Source: CAYLLN01 sp033762315
GTDB lineage: Bacteria; Planctomycetota; Planctomycetia; Pirellulales; Pirellulaceae
DNA length: 64,000 nucleotides
Reading direction: 5' to 3'
Assembly (NCBI GenBank): GCA_033762315.1
Contig: JANRLS010000226.1
Span: 1 to 64,000 of the forward strand
Part shown: piece after piece, positions 18,235-26,044 of the stretch
How positions within the stretch are numbered: the first letter of the stretch is position 1
Layout of the letters: every line of letters begins with the position of its first letter
Notes under the pieces: model-generated
Told to the model about the DNA's origin: nothing
Databases searched by the model: none
The model's input: the letters and a program-made list of their open reading frames with translations, nothing else
Program-made: the position numbers and the translations under genes

Positions 18235-18810
18235 TTGGCGAACCTCGACCAGATTGATGCCGTCCTTAAGATCACCGACCGCGAGGTCTGGGTGCTGACT
18301 TCCGCGGCTGGCGAGTGGCACGGCGGGCTGACGGCCACCTTCGTCAGTTCCGCCAGCATCGATCGCGACCGGCCGCAACTTCTGGTGAGCCTTGGCCATG
18401 AGCATTTTACGACCAGCCTGATCGCCGCCAGCGGGCGTTTTGCCGCCCACCTGCTGCGAGCCGATCAAGCCCCCCTCGCCTGGAACTTTGCCCACGGCAG
18501 CAGCCGCGAGCGCGATAAGCTCGCCGGCTTGGCGGTCGTAACGCGCGGCGATTCGCCCCCCATTTTGGCCGATTGCCTGGCCTGGTGCGATTGCCGCGTC
18601 TTCGCCCGCGTTGGTGCCGGCGATCGGCTGCTGTTTTGGGCGGATGTCGTCGCTGCCGAGCGCCTTGCGCCTGGTCCCCCCCTGCGCGAGCAGGAATTTT
18701 TCCGCAGCTTAACCGCCGAACAGCGCGGGGCCCTGGCTGCTGCCCGCACTGCCGATGCCCTGGCAGGACGAACGCTCCATCAAGAGTGGCGCGAGCGGGC
18801 CGGCGCATGA
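18235..18810 (+). CDS. Flavin reductase-like domain protein
   Basis: A 191-residue protein of the FMN-binding split-barrel family. The N-terminal segment VWVLTSAAGEWHGGLTATFV followed by SSASIDRDRPQLLVSLG is the usual flavin-binding start of the flavin reductase-like domain, and the FAAHLLRADQ strand follows. Such proteins reduce or bind FMN. The only available start is TTG at 18235, since no ATG or strong Shine-Dalgarno lies in frame. The 3' end lies 76 nt before the start preferred for hflX, in the same direction. Confidence 0.75.
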   Translation: MANLDQIDAVLKITDREVWVLTSAAGEWHGGLTATFVSSASIDRDRPQLLVSLGHEHFTTSLIAASGRFAAHLLRADQAPLAWNFAHGSSRERDKLAGLAVVTRGDSPPILADCLAWCDCRVFARVGAGDRLLFWADVVAAERLAPGPPLREQEFFRSLTAEQRGALAAARTADALAGRTLHQEWRERAGA

Positions 18811-18886
18811 ATTGCACCGTTCTGGTCTGGCGTCCCCCGACCAGACAAACCAGAATTCATCAACCTCCCCGGAGCAGAGCCGCAAA

Positions 18887-20230
18887 GTGTACGAAACAGA
18901 GCGTAGCGAAGGCGTGGCGCGCGAGAAGGCGATTCTCGCGCGGGTTGTTCTCCCTGGGCAATATGCCGGCGACGATCCGCTCGACGAAATCACCGGCCTC
19001 GCCAAAACGGCCGGCGCGCGAATCGTCAGCACCATCGTGCAGCGCCGCGAAATTCCCGATGTCACCACCTATTTGGGCAAAGGGAAAGTCACGGAGCTCA
19101 AGGCCCTAATCGAGCATCACGAGGCCGACGTCGTCATTTGCGACAACGACCTCAACCCTGGCCAGGTGCGGAACCTCGAAAAAACGCTCGGCGTCAAGGT
19201 GATTGACCGGACCGAGCTGATTCTCGACATTTTCGCCACGAACGCCCAAACCTACGAAGCCCGGCTCGCCGTCGAGCTCGCTCAGCTCGAATATTCGCTG
19301 CCGCGCCTCAAGCAGATGTGGTCGCACTTGTCGCGCATCAAGGCGGGCATCGGCATGCGCGGGCCGGGCGAAAAGCAGCTCGAAGTCGATCGCCGCCTCG
19401 TCGAGAAGCGGATTCACGAAGTCCGCGAGGAACTGCACGGCATCGAAAAACGGAAGGAGCGGCTCGTCGCCTCCCGCGGCGACCGGCTCACGGTGTCGCT
19501 CGTGGGTTACACCAATGCCGGCAAAAGCACGCTGATGAACGCCCTGACCGGGGCCGGCGTTCTCGCCGCCGATAAGCTGTTCGCCACGCTCGACACCCGC
19601 ACCCGCCGCTGGCATCTGCCTAGTTGGGGGCCGGTGCTGCTCTCCGACACCGTCGGCTTCATCCGCGATTTGCCGCACGGGCTGATCGCCAGCTTCAAGG
19701 CGACGCTGGAAGAGGCCCGCCGGGCCGACCTGCTGCTGCACGTCGCCGATGCCGCCAATCCGGCCGTGCTCGATCAGATCAGCGCCGTCTATACCGTGCT
19801 GCAAGAGCTGGGTATTCAAGAAAAAGATGCCGTCCTCGTGCTCAACAAAATCGATGTCGTTGCCGACCGCAGCCTGCTCGCCCCGGTGCTGAAGCGCTAT
19901 CCGAACGCCATCGGCATCAGCGCGAAATCGCGCGAGGGCTTCGACGAGCTGCATGCCGCCGTCAGCCACGCCCTAAGCCGCAGCTTTGCCGATATCGATG
20001 TCGAAACGAGCGCCGCCAATGGCCGGCTGCTCGCCTATCTGGCCGCGCATGGCGAAGTACTCGACCGGACCTACGACGAGGACCGCGTGATCGTTCACGT
20101 TCGCATTCCCCAGCGGCACCTGGGGCCGCTGCACCAGGAAGGAACGACGCTGCGACAGCATGTGGGGGGCGACTTGATTACGCAGACCCACGTCGATGAC
20201 ATTCCGCGGGCGATCGAGGATGTGGCGTGA
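18887..20230 (+). CDS. hflX: Ribosome-associated GTPase HflX
   Basis: HflX binds the 50S subunit and rescues or splits stalled ribosomes, especially after heat shock. The N-terminal nucleotide-binding domain (TYLGKGKVTELKALIEHHEA) is followed by a helical linker (IGMRGPGEKQLEVDRRLVEK) and the G domain: G1 GYTNAGKST, G3 DTVGF, G4 NKID and G5 SAKSREG. The GTG at 18887 (VYETERSEGVAREKAIL) starts the family homology. An in-frame ATG at 18755 would add 44 low-quality residues and overlap the flavin reductase gene by 56 nt, so the true start is uncertain. Confidence 0.93.
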   Translation: MYETERSEGVAREKAILARVVLPGQYAGDDPLDEITGLAKTAGARIVSTIVQRREIPDVTTYLGKGKVTELKALIEHHEADVVICDNDLNPGQVRNLEKTLGVKVIDRTELILDIFATNAQTYEARLAVELAQLEYSLPRLKQMWSHLSRIKAGIGMRGPGEKQLEVDRRLVEKRIHEVREELHGIEKRKERLVASRGDRLTVSLVGYTNAGKSTLMNALTGAGVLAADKLFATLDTRTRRWHLPSWGPVLLSDTVGFIRDLPHGLIASFKATLEEARRADLLLHVADAANPAVLDQISAVYTVLQELGIQEKDAVLVLNKIDVVADRSLLAPVLKRYPNAIGISAKSREGFDELHAAVSHALSRSFADIDVETSAANGRLLAYLAAHGEVLDRTYDEDRVIVHVRIPQRHLGPLHQEGTTLRQHVGGDLITQTHVDDIPRAIEDVA

Positions 20231-20240
20231 TGCGTCTCTT

Positions 20241-20267
20241 CAGCCCTAGCCCCCAGCCCTAGCCCTC
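20241..20267. repeat. Short AGCCCTAGCC-type repeat
   Basis: The 44-nt gap between hflX and the next gene consists mostly of CAGCCCTAGCCCCCAGCCCTA-like sequence, two copies of CAGCCCTAGCCC and a partial third. It is a simple intergenic repeat with no visible structure. Confidence 0.5.
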
Positions 20268-20274
20268 GTCCCAC

Positions 20275-21075
20275 ATGACTCGCCGCGACATTGCCGGTTT
20301 GCGAACGATTGTCACCGGCGCGTCCAGCGGCATTGGGCGGGCACTGGTGCTGGAATTGGTGCGGCAAGGGGCAAAGGTCGTGGCGACCGCCCGCCGCGAA
20401 GATCGCCTGCGGGAATTGCAGTCGCAAGTCGCTGACGGCAGCCGCCTGCGGATTCTGCCCGGCGACGTAACGAGCGCCGCCGACCGCCAGGCCGCGATTG
20501 ACCTGTGCCTCCGCGAGTTTGGCGGCCTGGATGCCCTGGTCAACAACGCCGGCATGGGAGGGCTGGGTCCGTTTGAATATGCCGATGAGGCGCGCTTGCG
20601 GCGCGTGATGGAGGTGAACCTGTTCGCCCCCGCCGAATTCATGCGGCAAGCGCTCCCTACGCTCAAGGCCGGCAATAAGCCGATCATCGTGAATATCGCT
20701 TCGGTGCTGGGTCATCGGGCAGTGCCGGGTAAAAGCGAGTATTGCGCGAGCAAATTTGCCTTGCATGGGCTGTCCGATTCGCTGCGAACCGAATTCGGCC
20801 GGATTGGCATCGATTTGCTGCTCGTCTGCCCCAGCACGACGACCAGCGAGTTTTTCGACGTCGCCATTCAGACCGAAGCCCAGCGGCGGGACGTGGCCAA
20901 GCGACCCGAAGGGCAATTCGGCATCATGTCGGCCGAGGCGGTGGCCCGCAAAACGGTAGCCGCGATGCGCAAGGGAAAAGGCGAGATCATCCTCTCGCTC
21001 GGCGGCACGCTCCTCGTCTGGCTCGACCGGCTTTGCCCCCCTGCCGCCGACTGGCTCGTCCGCCGCTGGACGTAG
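20275..21075 (+). CDS. Short-chain dehydrogenase/reductase
   Basis: A 266-residue classical SDR. The cofactor motif TGASSGIG is near the N-terminus, with an Arg-containing loop (ATARREDRL) suggesting NADP preference. NNAG (VNNAGMGGLG) and the catalytic Ser and Tyr-x-x-x-Lys (NIASVLG, SEYCASK) are present. The C-terminus has a hydrophobic stretch (IILSLGGTLLVWLDRL) typical of SDRs loosely associated with membranes. The substrate is unknown. It lies 10 nt upstream of tsaE and shares its direction. Confidence 0.88.
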   Translation: MTRRDIAGLRTIVTGASSGIGRALVLELVRQGAKVVATARREDRLRELQSQVADGSRLRILPGDVTSAADRQAAIDLCLREFGGLDALVNNAGMGGLGPFEYADEARLRRVMEVNLFAPAEFMRQALPTLKAGNKPIIVNIASVLGHRAVPGKSEYCASKFALHGLSDSLRTEFGRIGIDLLLVCPSTTTSEFFDVAIQTEAQRRDVAKRPEGQFGIMSAEAVARKTVAAMRKGKGEIILSLGGTLLVWLDRLCPPAADWLVRRWT

Positions 21076-21085
21076 GAGCATCGGC

Positions 21086-21559
21086 GTGGACGAACTCATT
21101 CTCGAAGCCGCCGATGAAGCAGCCACCGAGCGAATCGGCGCCGCCCTGGCCGCACTGCTGCCGGCGGGGGCGGTCGTCGCCCTGCACGGCACGCTCGGTG
21201 CGGGCAAAACCCGCCTGGTGCAGGCCATTGCCGCCGCCAGCGGCATCGAACGGGCGGAGGTGGTGAGCCCCACCTTCGTGCTGCTCGCTACCTATCGCGG
21301 CCGGCGCACGATTCATCATCTCGACGCCTATCGCCTGCGCGACGAGGACGACTTTCGCGAAATCGGCGGCGACGAAATCCTCGCTTCCGGCGACCTCGTC
21401 TTCATTGAATGGGCCGAAAAAATCGCCGCCGCTCTGCCCGCCGACCGGCTCGACCTGATCCTCGAAGTGACGGGGCCCACCACGCGGCGAATTTGTTTTC
21501 GGACCTCGAACGAACACATCCAGCGCTGCCTCAACGAACTGGTACAACTCGGCAGTTAG
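21086..21559 (+). CDS. tsaE: tRNA t6A biosynthesis ATPase TsaE
   Basis: TsaE is the P-loop ATPase that works with TsaB and TsaD to make the N6-threonylcarbamoyl modification on ANN-decoding tRNAs. The Walker A motif is GTLGAGKT (residues 35-42), followed by VVSPTFVLLATYRG and the HLDAYRL segment; FIEWAEKI completes the active site. The 157-residue length fits. Translation starts at GTG 21086, with AGGAG 8 nt upstream. Confidence 0.93.
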   Translation: MDELILEAADEAATERIGAALAALLPAGAVVALHGTLGAGKTRLVQAIAAASGIERAEVVSPTFVLLATYRGRRTIHHLDAYRLRDEDDFREIGGDEILASGDLVFIEWAEKIAAALPADRLDLILEVTGPTTRRICFRTSNEHIQRCLNELVQLGS

Positions 21560-21972
21560 CCGTGCGACTACCGGGATTCGCGGCGAACGGTGACCAACTT
21601 GGGTGCCTGGGTTTTGCGCAGCATAACCCAGAGCGATGCCAACCAACGATGAATCGAGTGCTAACCCAATCCAAATAGAGGCCCGCGTGTCTGGTTCTTC
21701 CCTAGCATCACGCAGTGCGATCCCGACGACCAAGGAACTGTGTGCCCATCGTTCCAACTGATCCCTACACTGTGAACATGGCTACTGAACCACCTCAAAG
21801 AATTCATCGTCGAGCCATCAATTCGCCAGGGCACGCGAGCCCGATCGTTCTCGATTCAATTCCGTCGGATTGGCTGGTGGCTGCCTAAGTGCGGCGGGGC
21901 TGGGTTATGCTGCGCAAAACCCAGGCACCCCAACGAAAGGATCCACGAATCGGGAAACCGGATTTCAGTGAA
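21560..21972. other. Intergenic region bounded by an inverted repeat
   Basis: A 413-nt gap. Apart from the inverted repeat listed separately, the interior (21632-21899) has no coding frame with family resemblance and no visible transposase remnant. Confidence 0.5.
21601..21930. repeat. 31-bp perfect inverted repeat, arms about 270 nt apart
   Basis: The left arm, 21601-21631 (starting GGGTGCCTGGG, ending CATAACCCAG), is the exact reverse complement of the right arm, 21900-21930 (starting CTGGGTTATG, ending CAGGCACCC). Each arm also folds on itself (CTGGGTT/AACCCAG). The 268-nt interior is non-coding. This resembles a MITE-like or REP-pair element; no target-site duplication is evident. Confidence 0.85.
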
Positions 21973-22626
21973 TTAGTCCGGTGAGGCCCTTCGCGCGCTT
22001 GAATTTTGCAACCTTTCCGTCTCCACATATCCAAAGAGCGTGGCCACGAGGATGCCGCCGAGCAGGGCAAAGAGCCCGCCGCAGAGCGAATGCGTGGCAG
22101 GCAAAATGGCGGGGGAACTGGTGGCGATTTGGGCCGAAGGGGTCCATTGCGGGGCGCTGCCGTCGTCCCATTTGACGAGGTAGTCGTTGCCATTGACCTC
22201 TTGAATGGTGCCCGAATAGTAGCTGCCGCCGCGCCACTGGGCCATCACGCGGGCCCCGATCTTGCGGTTGGGAGTCAGGTTCGCTTCCAGCCAGGCGACC
22301 AGATCATGCGTGAGCAAAACCGGCGACCGCGACGCGGTGGGAACTGGCCCCAGCCAGCGGATCGACGTCCCCCCGCCTTGCCCCCCGCCCGCATCGAATT
22401 CGGCGAACCAATAAGCCCAGCCGAAAATCGCAAAGCCCAGCCAGAACGCCCGCGCGGGGAGCGGCCGCAGAATGGCCCCGGCCACGGCCAGGCAGATAAG
22501 GGCGAGAAAGACCGTTGTCGCCGCGGTGCCCCCAATCCGCGACTGCGACACGACCGCCGACATGGCGAGCGCGACGAGCGTGATAACCAGCAGGAACGCG
22601 CCGATGGAGAAGCGAAAGCGGGACAT
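21973..22626 (-). CDS. Membrane protein with a Tudor/Agenet-like domain
   Basis: A 217-residue protein. Residues 1-75 hold two to three transmembrane helices (FSIGAFLLVITLVALAMSAV, TVFLALICLAVAGAILRP, AFWLGFAIFGWAYWF). A soluble loop of about 80 residues follows, then a last hydrophobic helix (LCGGLFALLGGILVATLFG) and a basic tail. The loop contains IGARVMAQWRGGSYYSGTIQ and YLVKWDDGS, the pattern of Tudor/Agenet small barrels. The start at complement 22624-22626 begins the first helix. I do not recognise a family for the whole protein. Confidence 0.75.
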   Translation of the reverse strand: MSRFRFSIGAFLLVITLVALAMSAVVSQSRIGGTAATTVFLALICLAVAGAILRPLPARAFWLGFAIFGWAYWFAEFDAGGGQGGGTSIRWLGPVPTASRSPVLLTHDLVAWLEANLTPNRKIGARVMAQWRGGSYYSGTIQEVNGNDYLVKWDDGSAPQWTPSAQIATSSPAILPATHSLCGGLFALLGGILVATLFGYVETERLQNSSARRASPD

Positions 22627-22641
22627 GGTCCAATCCCAAAG

Positions 22642-22662
22642 CCGGAGGCGAGCAGCCTCCGG
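22642..22662. repeat. Palindromic repeat
   Basis: CCGGAGGC and GCCTCCGG pair perfectly around a 5-nt loop, just upstream of the Tudor-like membrane gene. It belongs to the same class as other short palindromes in the window (26002-26022, 27385-27405). Confidence 0.7.
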
Positions 22663-22735
22663 AGCGGCTCGATCCATGGAACGTTAAGCGGCAAATCCCA
22701 GAGGCAGATTTGCGTCCAGCCACCAGCGCCCGGTG

Positions 22736-22996
22736 CGGTCGTGATGAAAACGGATGTGTTCCTCAACCCATTGGCAATCGACCTGGGTTGTCTTGCGGGT
22801 CAGCCGACGGACCTGGCAAGCTTGACGGTATTGGTCAAGCAGTTTCATCGCCTCGGTATTATCGTGCGCAAGAAATGCCGGTTCAATCACCCTCTGAAAG
22901 ACCGACTGGAACAGCTTGTGGCGTAAGGCCTTATTGCTTGACTGCCGAGTCGATCTGAATTTACGCTAACCATCAGTGGCGCAAAATAAATACACG
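22736..22996. repeat. 261-bp duplicated module, copy 1
   Basis: This stretch aligns over its full length, with no net length change, to 24649-24909; identity is roughly 80-85% by eye. Both copies start CGGTCGTGATGAAAACGG and end in AATAAATACACG. Each carries an open frame on both strands: plus, MKTDVFLNP...AIDLGCLAGQPTD...; minus, AHDN..AMK.LDQYRQA...KTTQVDC.WVEEHIRFHHDR. In the aligned plus frame most differences fall in third codon positions (about 8 of 14), which favours the plus frame. A different small gene follows each copy within 11-15 nt. Confidence 0.85.
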
Positions 22997-23011
22997 TCCG
23001 GCGGCGCGGGT

Positions 23012-23566
23012 ATGTCGCACGAGTACAGGACGGTCTACGAGATTCTGGATGCGCTGCGGGTTCGACCTGCGCTGTTCTTGGGCAACCTCCATCGCAGACA
23101 CCCGTTCGCCACTCTCCTGGCCTTCCTGGACGGGTTGAGCTTCGCGGACATTGACCCAGGCACTCCACCCATCTGGTTGTTCAGCCGGTGGATCACCGCC
23201 CGGGTAGATGGGATCTCGACCAACCTGCCGTGGGACTGGCTGGAGGAACAACTCGGAGGCGACGGCGCGTACGCGGCGTACTTCCAATACCTTGACGAGT
23301 ACCGGGCCTGCCTGGAGGTCGAGGTCGCACGACCGGAGGGCGTGGAGTTGGTGCCGCGGTTCTGGCGCGTGGATTCCAAGGGATGCCAGGTGTCGCCGCC
23401 AATCCCAGAGCGGCTGTATGTTGGGCAGTGGGCACCCTCGGAGGTGTTCTTCCTGACTGAGGTGTACGGGGCGAGCGTAGAGCGGTGCTTCCCGTACCAT
23501 CGCTCGGTGGAGGGCGTTGTCGAGGAGGCGCAGTCCCGTTGGAGTGTGCCGGCTTCGGCCTGGTAA
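23012..23566 (+). CDS. Hypothetical protein, possibly immunity-like
   Basis: A 184-residue soluble acidic protein without known motifs. Its N-terminal pattern YRTVYEILDALRVRPALFLG followed by LLAFLDGLSFA resembles small RPxxYLG...FL.GY proteins often found as immunity or contact-toxin accessory proteins; this is recollection, not a match. It starts 15 nt after duplicated module copy 1, and a GTG 36 nt upstream (inside the module end) is in frame. It may be the surviving half of a toxin-immunity cassette. It is followed directly by repeat-rich sequence. Confidence 0.6.
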   Translation: MSHEYRTVYEILDALRVRPALFLGNLHRRHPFATLLAFLDGLSFADIDPGTPPIWLFSRWITARVDGISTNLPWDWLEEQLGGDGAYAAYFQYLDEYRACLEVEVARPEGVELVPRFWRVDSKGCQVSPPIPERLYVGQWAPSEVFFLTEVYGASVERCFPYHRSVEGVVEEAQSRWSVPASAW

Positions 23567-24648
23567 CACCGGCCGGGTGGCACTGTCAGTTGTGGGTCTG
23601 GTGGGTGTGGCACTCAACGGCCGGGTGGCACTGTTCTAGGAGGGCTTATTGAGGGTGCCACTGGCAGTAGTCTGCCAGTGCGAACTGAAGAAGGTGTTTC
23701 CAATTCCCTGAAGCAGAAACCGAAAGACGCGGGTGGGCCAGTTTGCGTGGAAACTGGTCCAGCAAGAGGCATTGGCGTGGCCGGTACAACATTCGACCTC
23801 ACGACCATCGCGGGTCGCCTCGGTTGCTCGCAACCGTAGCGGGTAGCCCAGCTTGCTGGCAAGCTGGGCGGGGGAGAGGCACGACACCAGTCACGCAGAG
23901 CCTGAGCGTTCGAGTTCGCAACTGGTTGTCAACGTAGCCCAGCCGCCGAGGAACCACCAGCAGTGGTGCCTCCTGCTGGCCCAGTTTGCAAGCAAACCCG
24001 GCCACCCGCGATTTACAACCGATCCGCTGCCGATGTCTTTGCCCCAACGGGGCAACCTGTGATAGCCCAGGCCGCAGGCCTGGGTTGCGTGGCGCGCCAA
24101 CGACACCCAAGCCCCAACGGGGCGCAATGTTCCCGGCGATACGGCGTTCGCCAGCGGTTTGCCATGGCGCCCCGTCGAGGCTTGGGAATGGATCTATGCG
24201 ATCCGATTACCCAGGGCGTTGCCCTGGGCTGTCACAGGTCGGCCCGTTGGGCCGGCGGGTGGCACTGTCCAGGGTTCTTTTGTGCGGTGTGCCACTGGCA
24301 GTATTCTCCCAGTGCGGAGCGGGTTGGAAGCGTCCATTGGCACTACTCAGCGGCCTTGGGGAGCTTGTGGCAAGAAGGAGGGTTTGGAGCTGACGTGGAT
24401 TGCAGCTGTGACCAGAACTCGGCGGGGAAGGTTAGCTCATGGATGTCGCCCGGCTCGTGAAAATGGCGAACCATTTTGCAATGTGGCACTGGGTGGTCCA
24501 TAATCAACGCGATTTCGGAACTTCCGGCTCTTGCCAAAAGCCCCTTGGCCGACGTGCGAAGCCAATCGAAGCCTCCTCCCGCTTCGGCACTGGCAGAGTA
24601 CTGCCAGTGGCACCCCAAGCAGCCACACAACCGACAGTGCCACCCAGC
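23567..24648. repeat. Repeat-rich intergenic block (REP-like palindromes and GTGCCACTGG elements)
   Basis: About 1.1 kb with no convincing gene. Visible palindromes are 23821-23836 (CGGTTGC/GCAACCG), 23846-23869 (GCCCAGCTTGC/GCAAGCTGGGC), GCCCCAACGGGGC at 24041-24053 and 24111-24123, one near 24064-24084 (CCCAGGCC/GGCCTGGG) and one at 24210-24228 (CCCAGGGC/GCCCTGGG). Three longer elements with GTGGCACTG ... GTGCCACTGGCAG ... CTGCCAGTG occur at 23572-23682 (complex), 24251-24316, and inverted at about 24586-24650. Such REP palindromes are often spread by RAYT transposases; no RAYT gene is in the window. Confidence 0.75.
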
Positions 24649-24909
24649 CGGTCGTGATGAAAACGGATGTGTTCCTCAACCCATCGGCAATCGACCTGGG
24701 TTGTCTTGCGGGCCAGCCGACGGACCCAGCCAGCCTGACGGTATTGGTCAAGCACTTTCATCGCCAAAGAATTATCGTGCGCAAGAATTGCCGGATCAAT
24801 CACCCGGTCCCGCACTGGCCGTAAAGGCAAATGCCATAACACCTTAGCGATTGACTGCCTAATCAATCTGAGTTTACTCTAACCCCCAGTGGCGCAAGAT
24901 AAATACACG
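24649..24909. repeat. 261-bp duplicated module, copy 2
   Basis: The second copy of the module at 22736-22996, of the same length. In the plus frame it carries MKTDVFLNPSAIDLGCLAG..., which stops earlier than copy 1. In the minus frame the related AHDN/LDQYRQA/EEHIRFHHDR reading is open over a longer stretch (24504-24866). An inverted GTGCCACTGG element abuts its left end. The next small gene starts 11 nt after its right end. Confidence 0.85.
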
Positions 24910-24919
24910 GTAGGCCTAA

Positions 24920-25279
24920 ATGGACCCATTTCCCGACGAATGGGAATTGCTTGCACTATTCGAGGCGGAGCCCACCGTCGTCGATCGAGGCGTTCCTTGG
25001 GAGTACAATGTCCTTATCTTTGAAACCACTCGCGGCCAGAGTCATGTTCGCTGCGAAATCGAGCCGGGCTATGAAAAGATAAAGCTCAATTGGTGGGACG
25101 GACCGGAAGAGCGGCTGTCGCTGGAATTGAACTCGGTCCTGGGGCTGCGTGTCGTAACCGGCGGTGGCAGGGATTACCTCGTGGCCTCGTTTCGCGATCC
25201 GCATTTGTTCGATTTGGAGTTCCACCTGAAGCCAACGGTCTGCCTCCGCTGGGGAACCTCCAATATGCATCTGGCCTAA
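24920..25279 (+). CDS. Hypothetical small acidic protein
   Basis: A 119-residue protein with no recognised family. It looks like a real gene: it has well-spread charged and aromatic residues (EWELLALFEAEP, YEKIKLNWWDG, YLVASFRDPHLFDLEFHLK) and a predicted all-beta character. It begins 11 nt after duplicated module copy 2, mirroring the arrangement at 23012. It is unrelated in sequence to that gene. An orphan immunity-type protein is possible. No Shine-Dalgarno is evident. Confidence 0.55.
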   Translation: MDPFPDEWELLALFEAEPTVVDRGVPWEYNVLIFETTRGQSHVRCEIEPGYEKIKLNWWDGPEERLSLELNSVLGLRVVTGGGRDYLVASFRDPHLFDLEFHLKPTVCLRWGTSNMHLA

Positions 25280-26044
25280 CCAGCCGGCGGGTGGCCTCGG
25301 TGGCGCGCAACCGTAAGCCAGCAAGAGGCTCACTCCGTGCGACGCCGCAACTCAGGTCGCCCCTGCCAGTGCGGAACTGGTGAATCAGGCCCAAGACTGG
25401 CGTGGGAACTCGCCGCGGTGGTACCTAGGGCGGCAGACGGAGGGACTGCCAATCGTCTCGTTCGACTGTCCACCCGCGGTTTCTGAAAAGCGCAACACCC
25501 CATCAACCCTCATTCGACAGTGCCCTCCAGCCGACAGGACGGGGAGACCGAAAAATCCGCGCACCAGACTCTTGAAAAATGATGTGTTGTATAGTATATT
25601 GGGAGTCAGGAAGTTAGCAAGTGCGGGAAGGAGGGGCAAATGCGGGGAGCTATTTTCGGCTGGTGTTTGCGTTGCGTGCGAGGTGCGGAAGGTGGCGGCA
25701 TCCGCAGAGCGAGATGGGGCAAAGGTCTTATTGGGCTTATCAAAGGGGCCGTGCGCGAAAAGGGGGCAGGACTTGCCGCAAGTGATTGCAGCGTCAGGAG
25801 TTGCAAGCAGAAAACAAGCGGTTCCGACGTCGCAAGTCGCGTGCGCGCTCGGATAAGTGGCTCCGGGGCAACAATTTCGTGGTGTGGACCTGGAGGATGG
25901 CAGAGTTACCGCACCCAGCCCCTGCGGTCACGCGGGTGGCCTGACCGGACCGCCATTCTGGTTTCGCGCGACTGCAGGCCGTTGCGGCCGGCCCGCCATT
26001 CCCAGAGGCAGGTCTGCCTCTGGCTGCTATGGAGGGAGACAGGC
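25280..26044. other. Intergenic region with a promoter-like signal and palindrome
   Basis: A 765-nt gap. It contains a promoter-like pair and an ideal ribosome-binding site (listed separately) leading to an ATG at 25640. The frame from that ATG runs into antisense sequence of the Gfo/Idh gene and shows no family resemblance. Frames at 25700-25930 look like decayed coding sequence, possibly a mobile-element remnant, but I cannot assign them. A palindrome CCAGAGGCA/TGCCTCTGG sits at 26002-26022. Confidence 0.5.
25572..25642 (+). promoter_or_regulatory. Sigma-70-like promoter and strong ribosome-binding site
   Basis: TTGAAA (25572-25577), a 17-nt spacer and TATATT (25595-25600) form a near-consensus housekeeping promoter, rare in this GC-rich window. 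AAGGAGG (25628-25634) follows, 5 nt before ATG at 25640. The downstream frame is unrecognised, so the signal may be a remnant. Confidence 0.5.

Noticed and set aside
18755..18886. Upstream ATG start for hflX
   Set aside because: It overlaps the flavin reductase gene by 56 nt and encodes 44 residues unlike HflX.
22684..22890. 68-codon minus-strand gene in module copy 1
   Set aside because: The frame persists in copy 2, but third-position differences favour the plus frame, so I did not call it as a gene.
23572..24650. CRISPR array from the repeated GTGCCACTGG elements
   Set aside because: Copies are irregularly spaced, in both orientations, and there are no cas genes.
25380..25856. 158-codon plus-strand frame
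   Set aside because: Begins inside a tract with no gene-like features and lacks recognisable domains; likely chance or decayed sequence.
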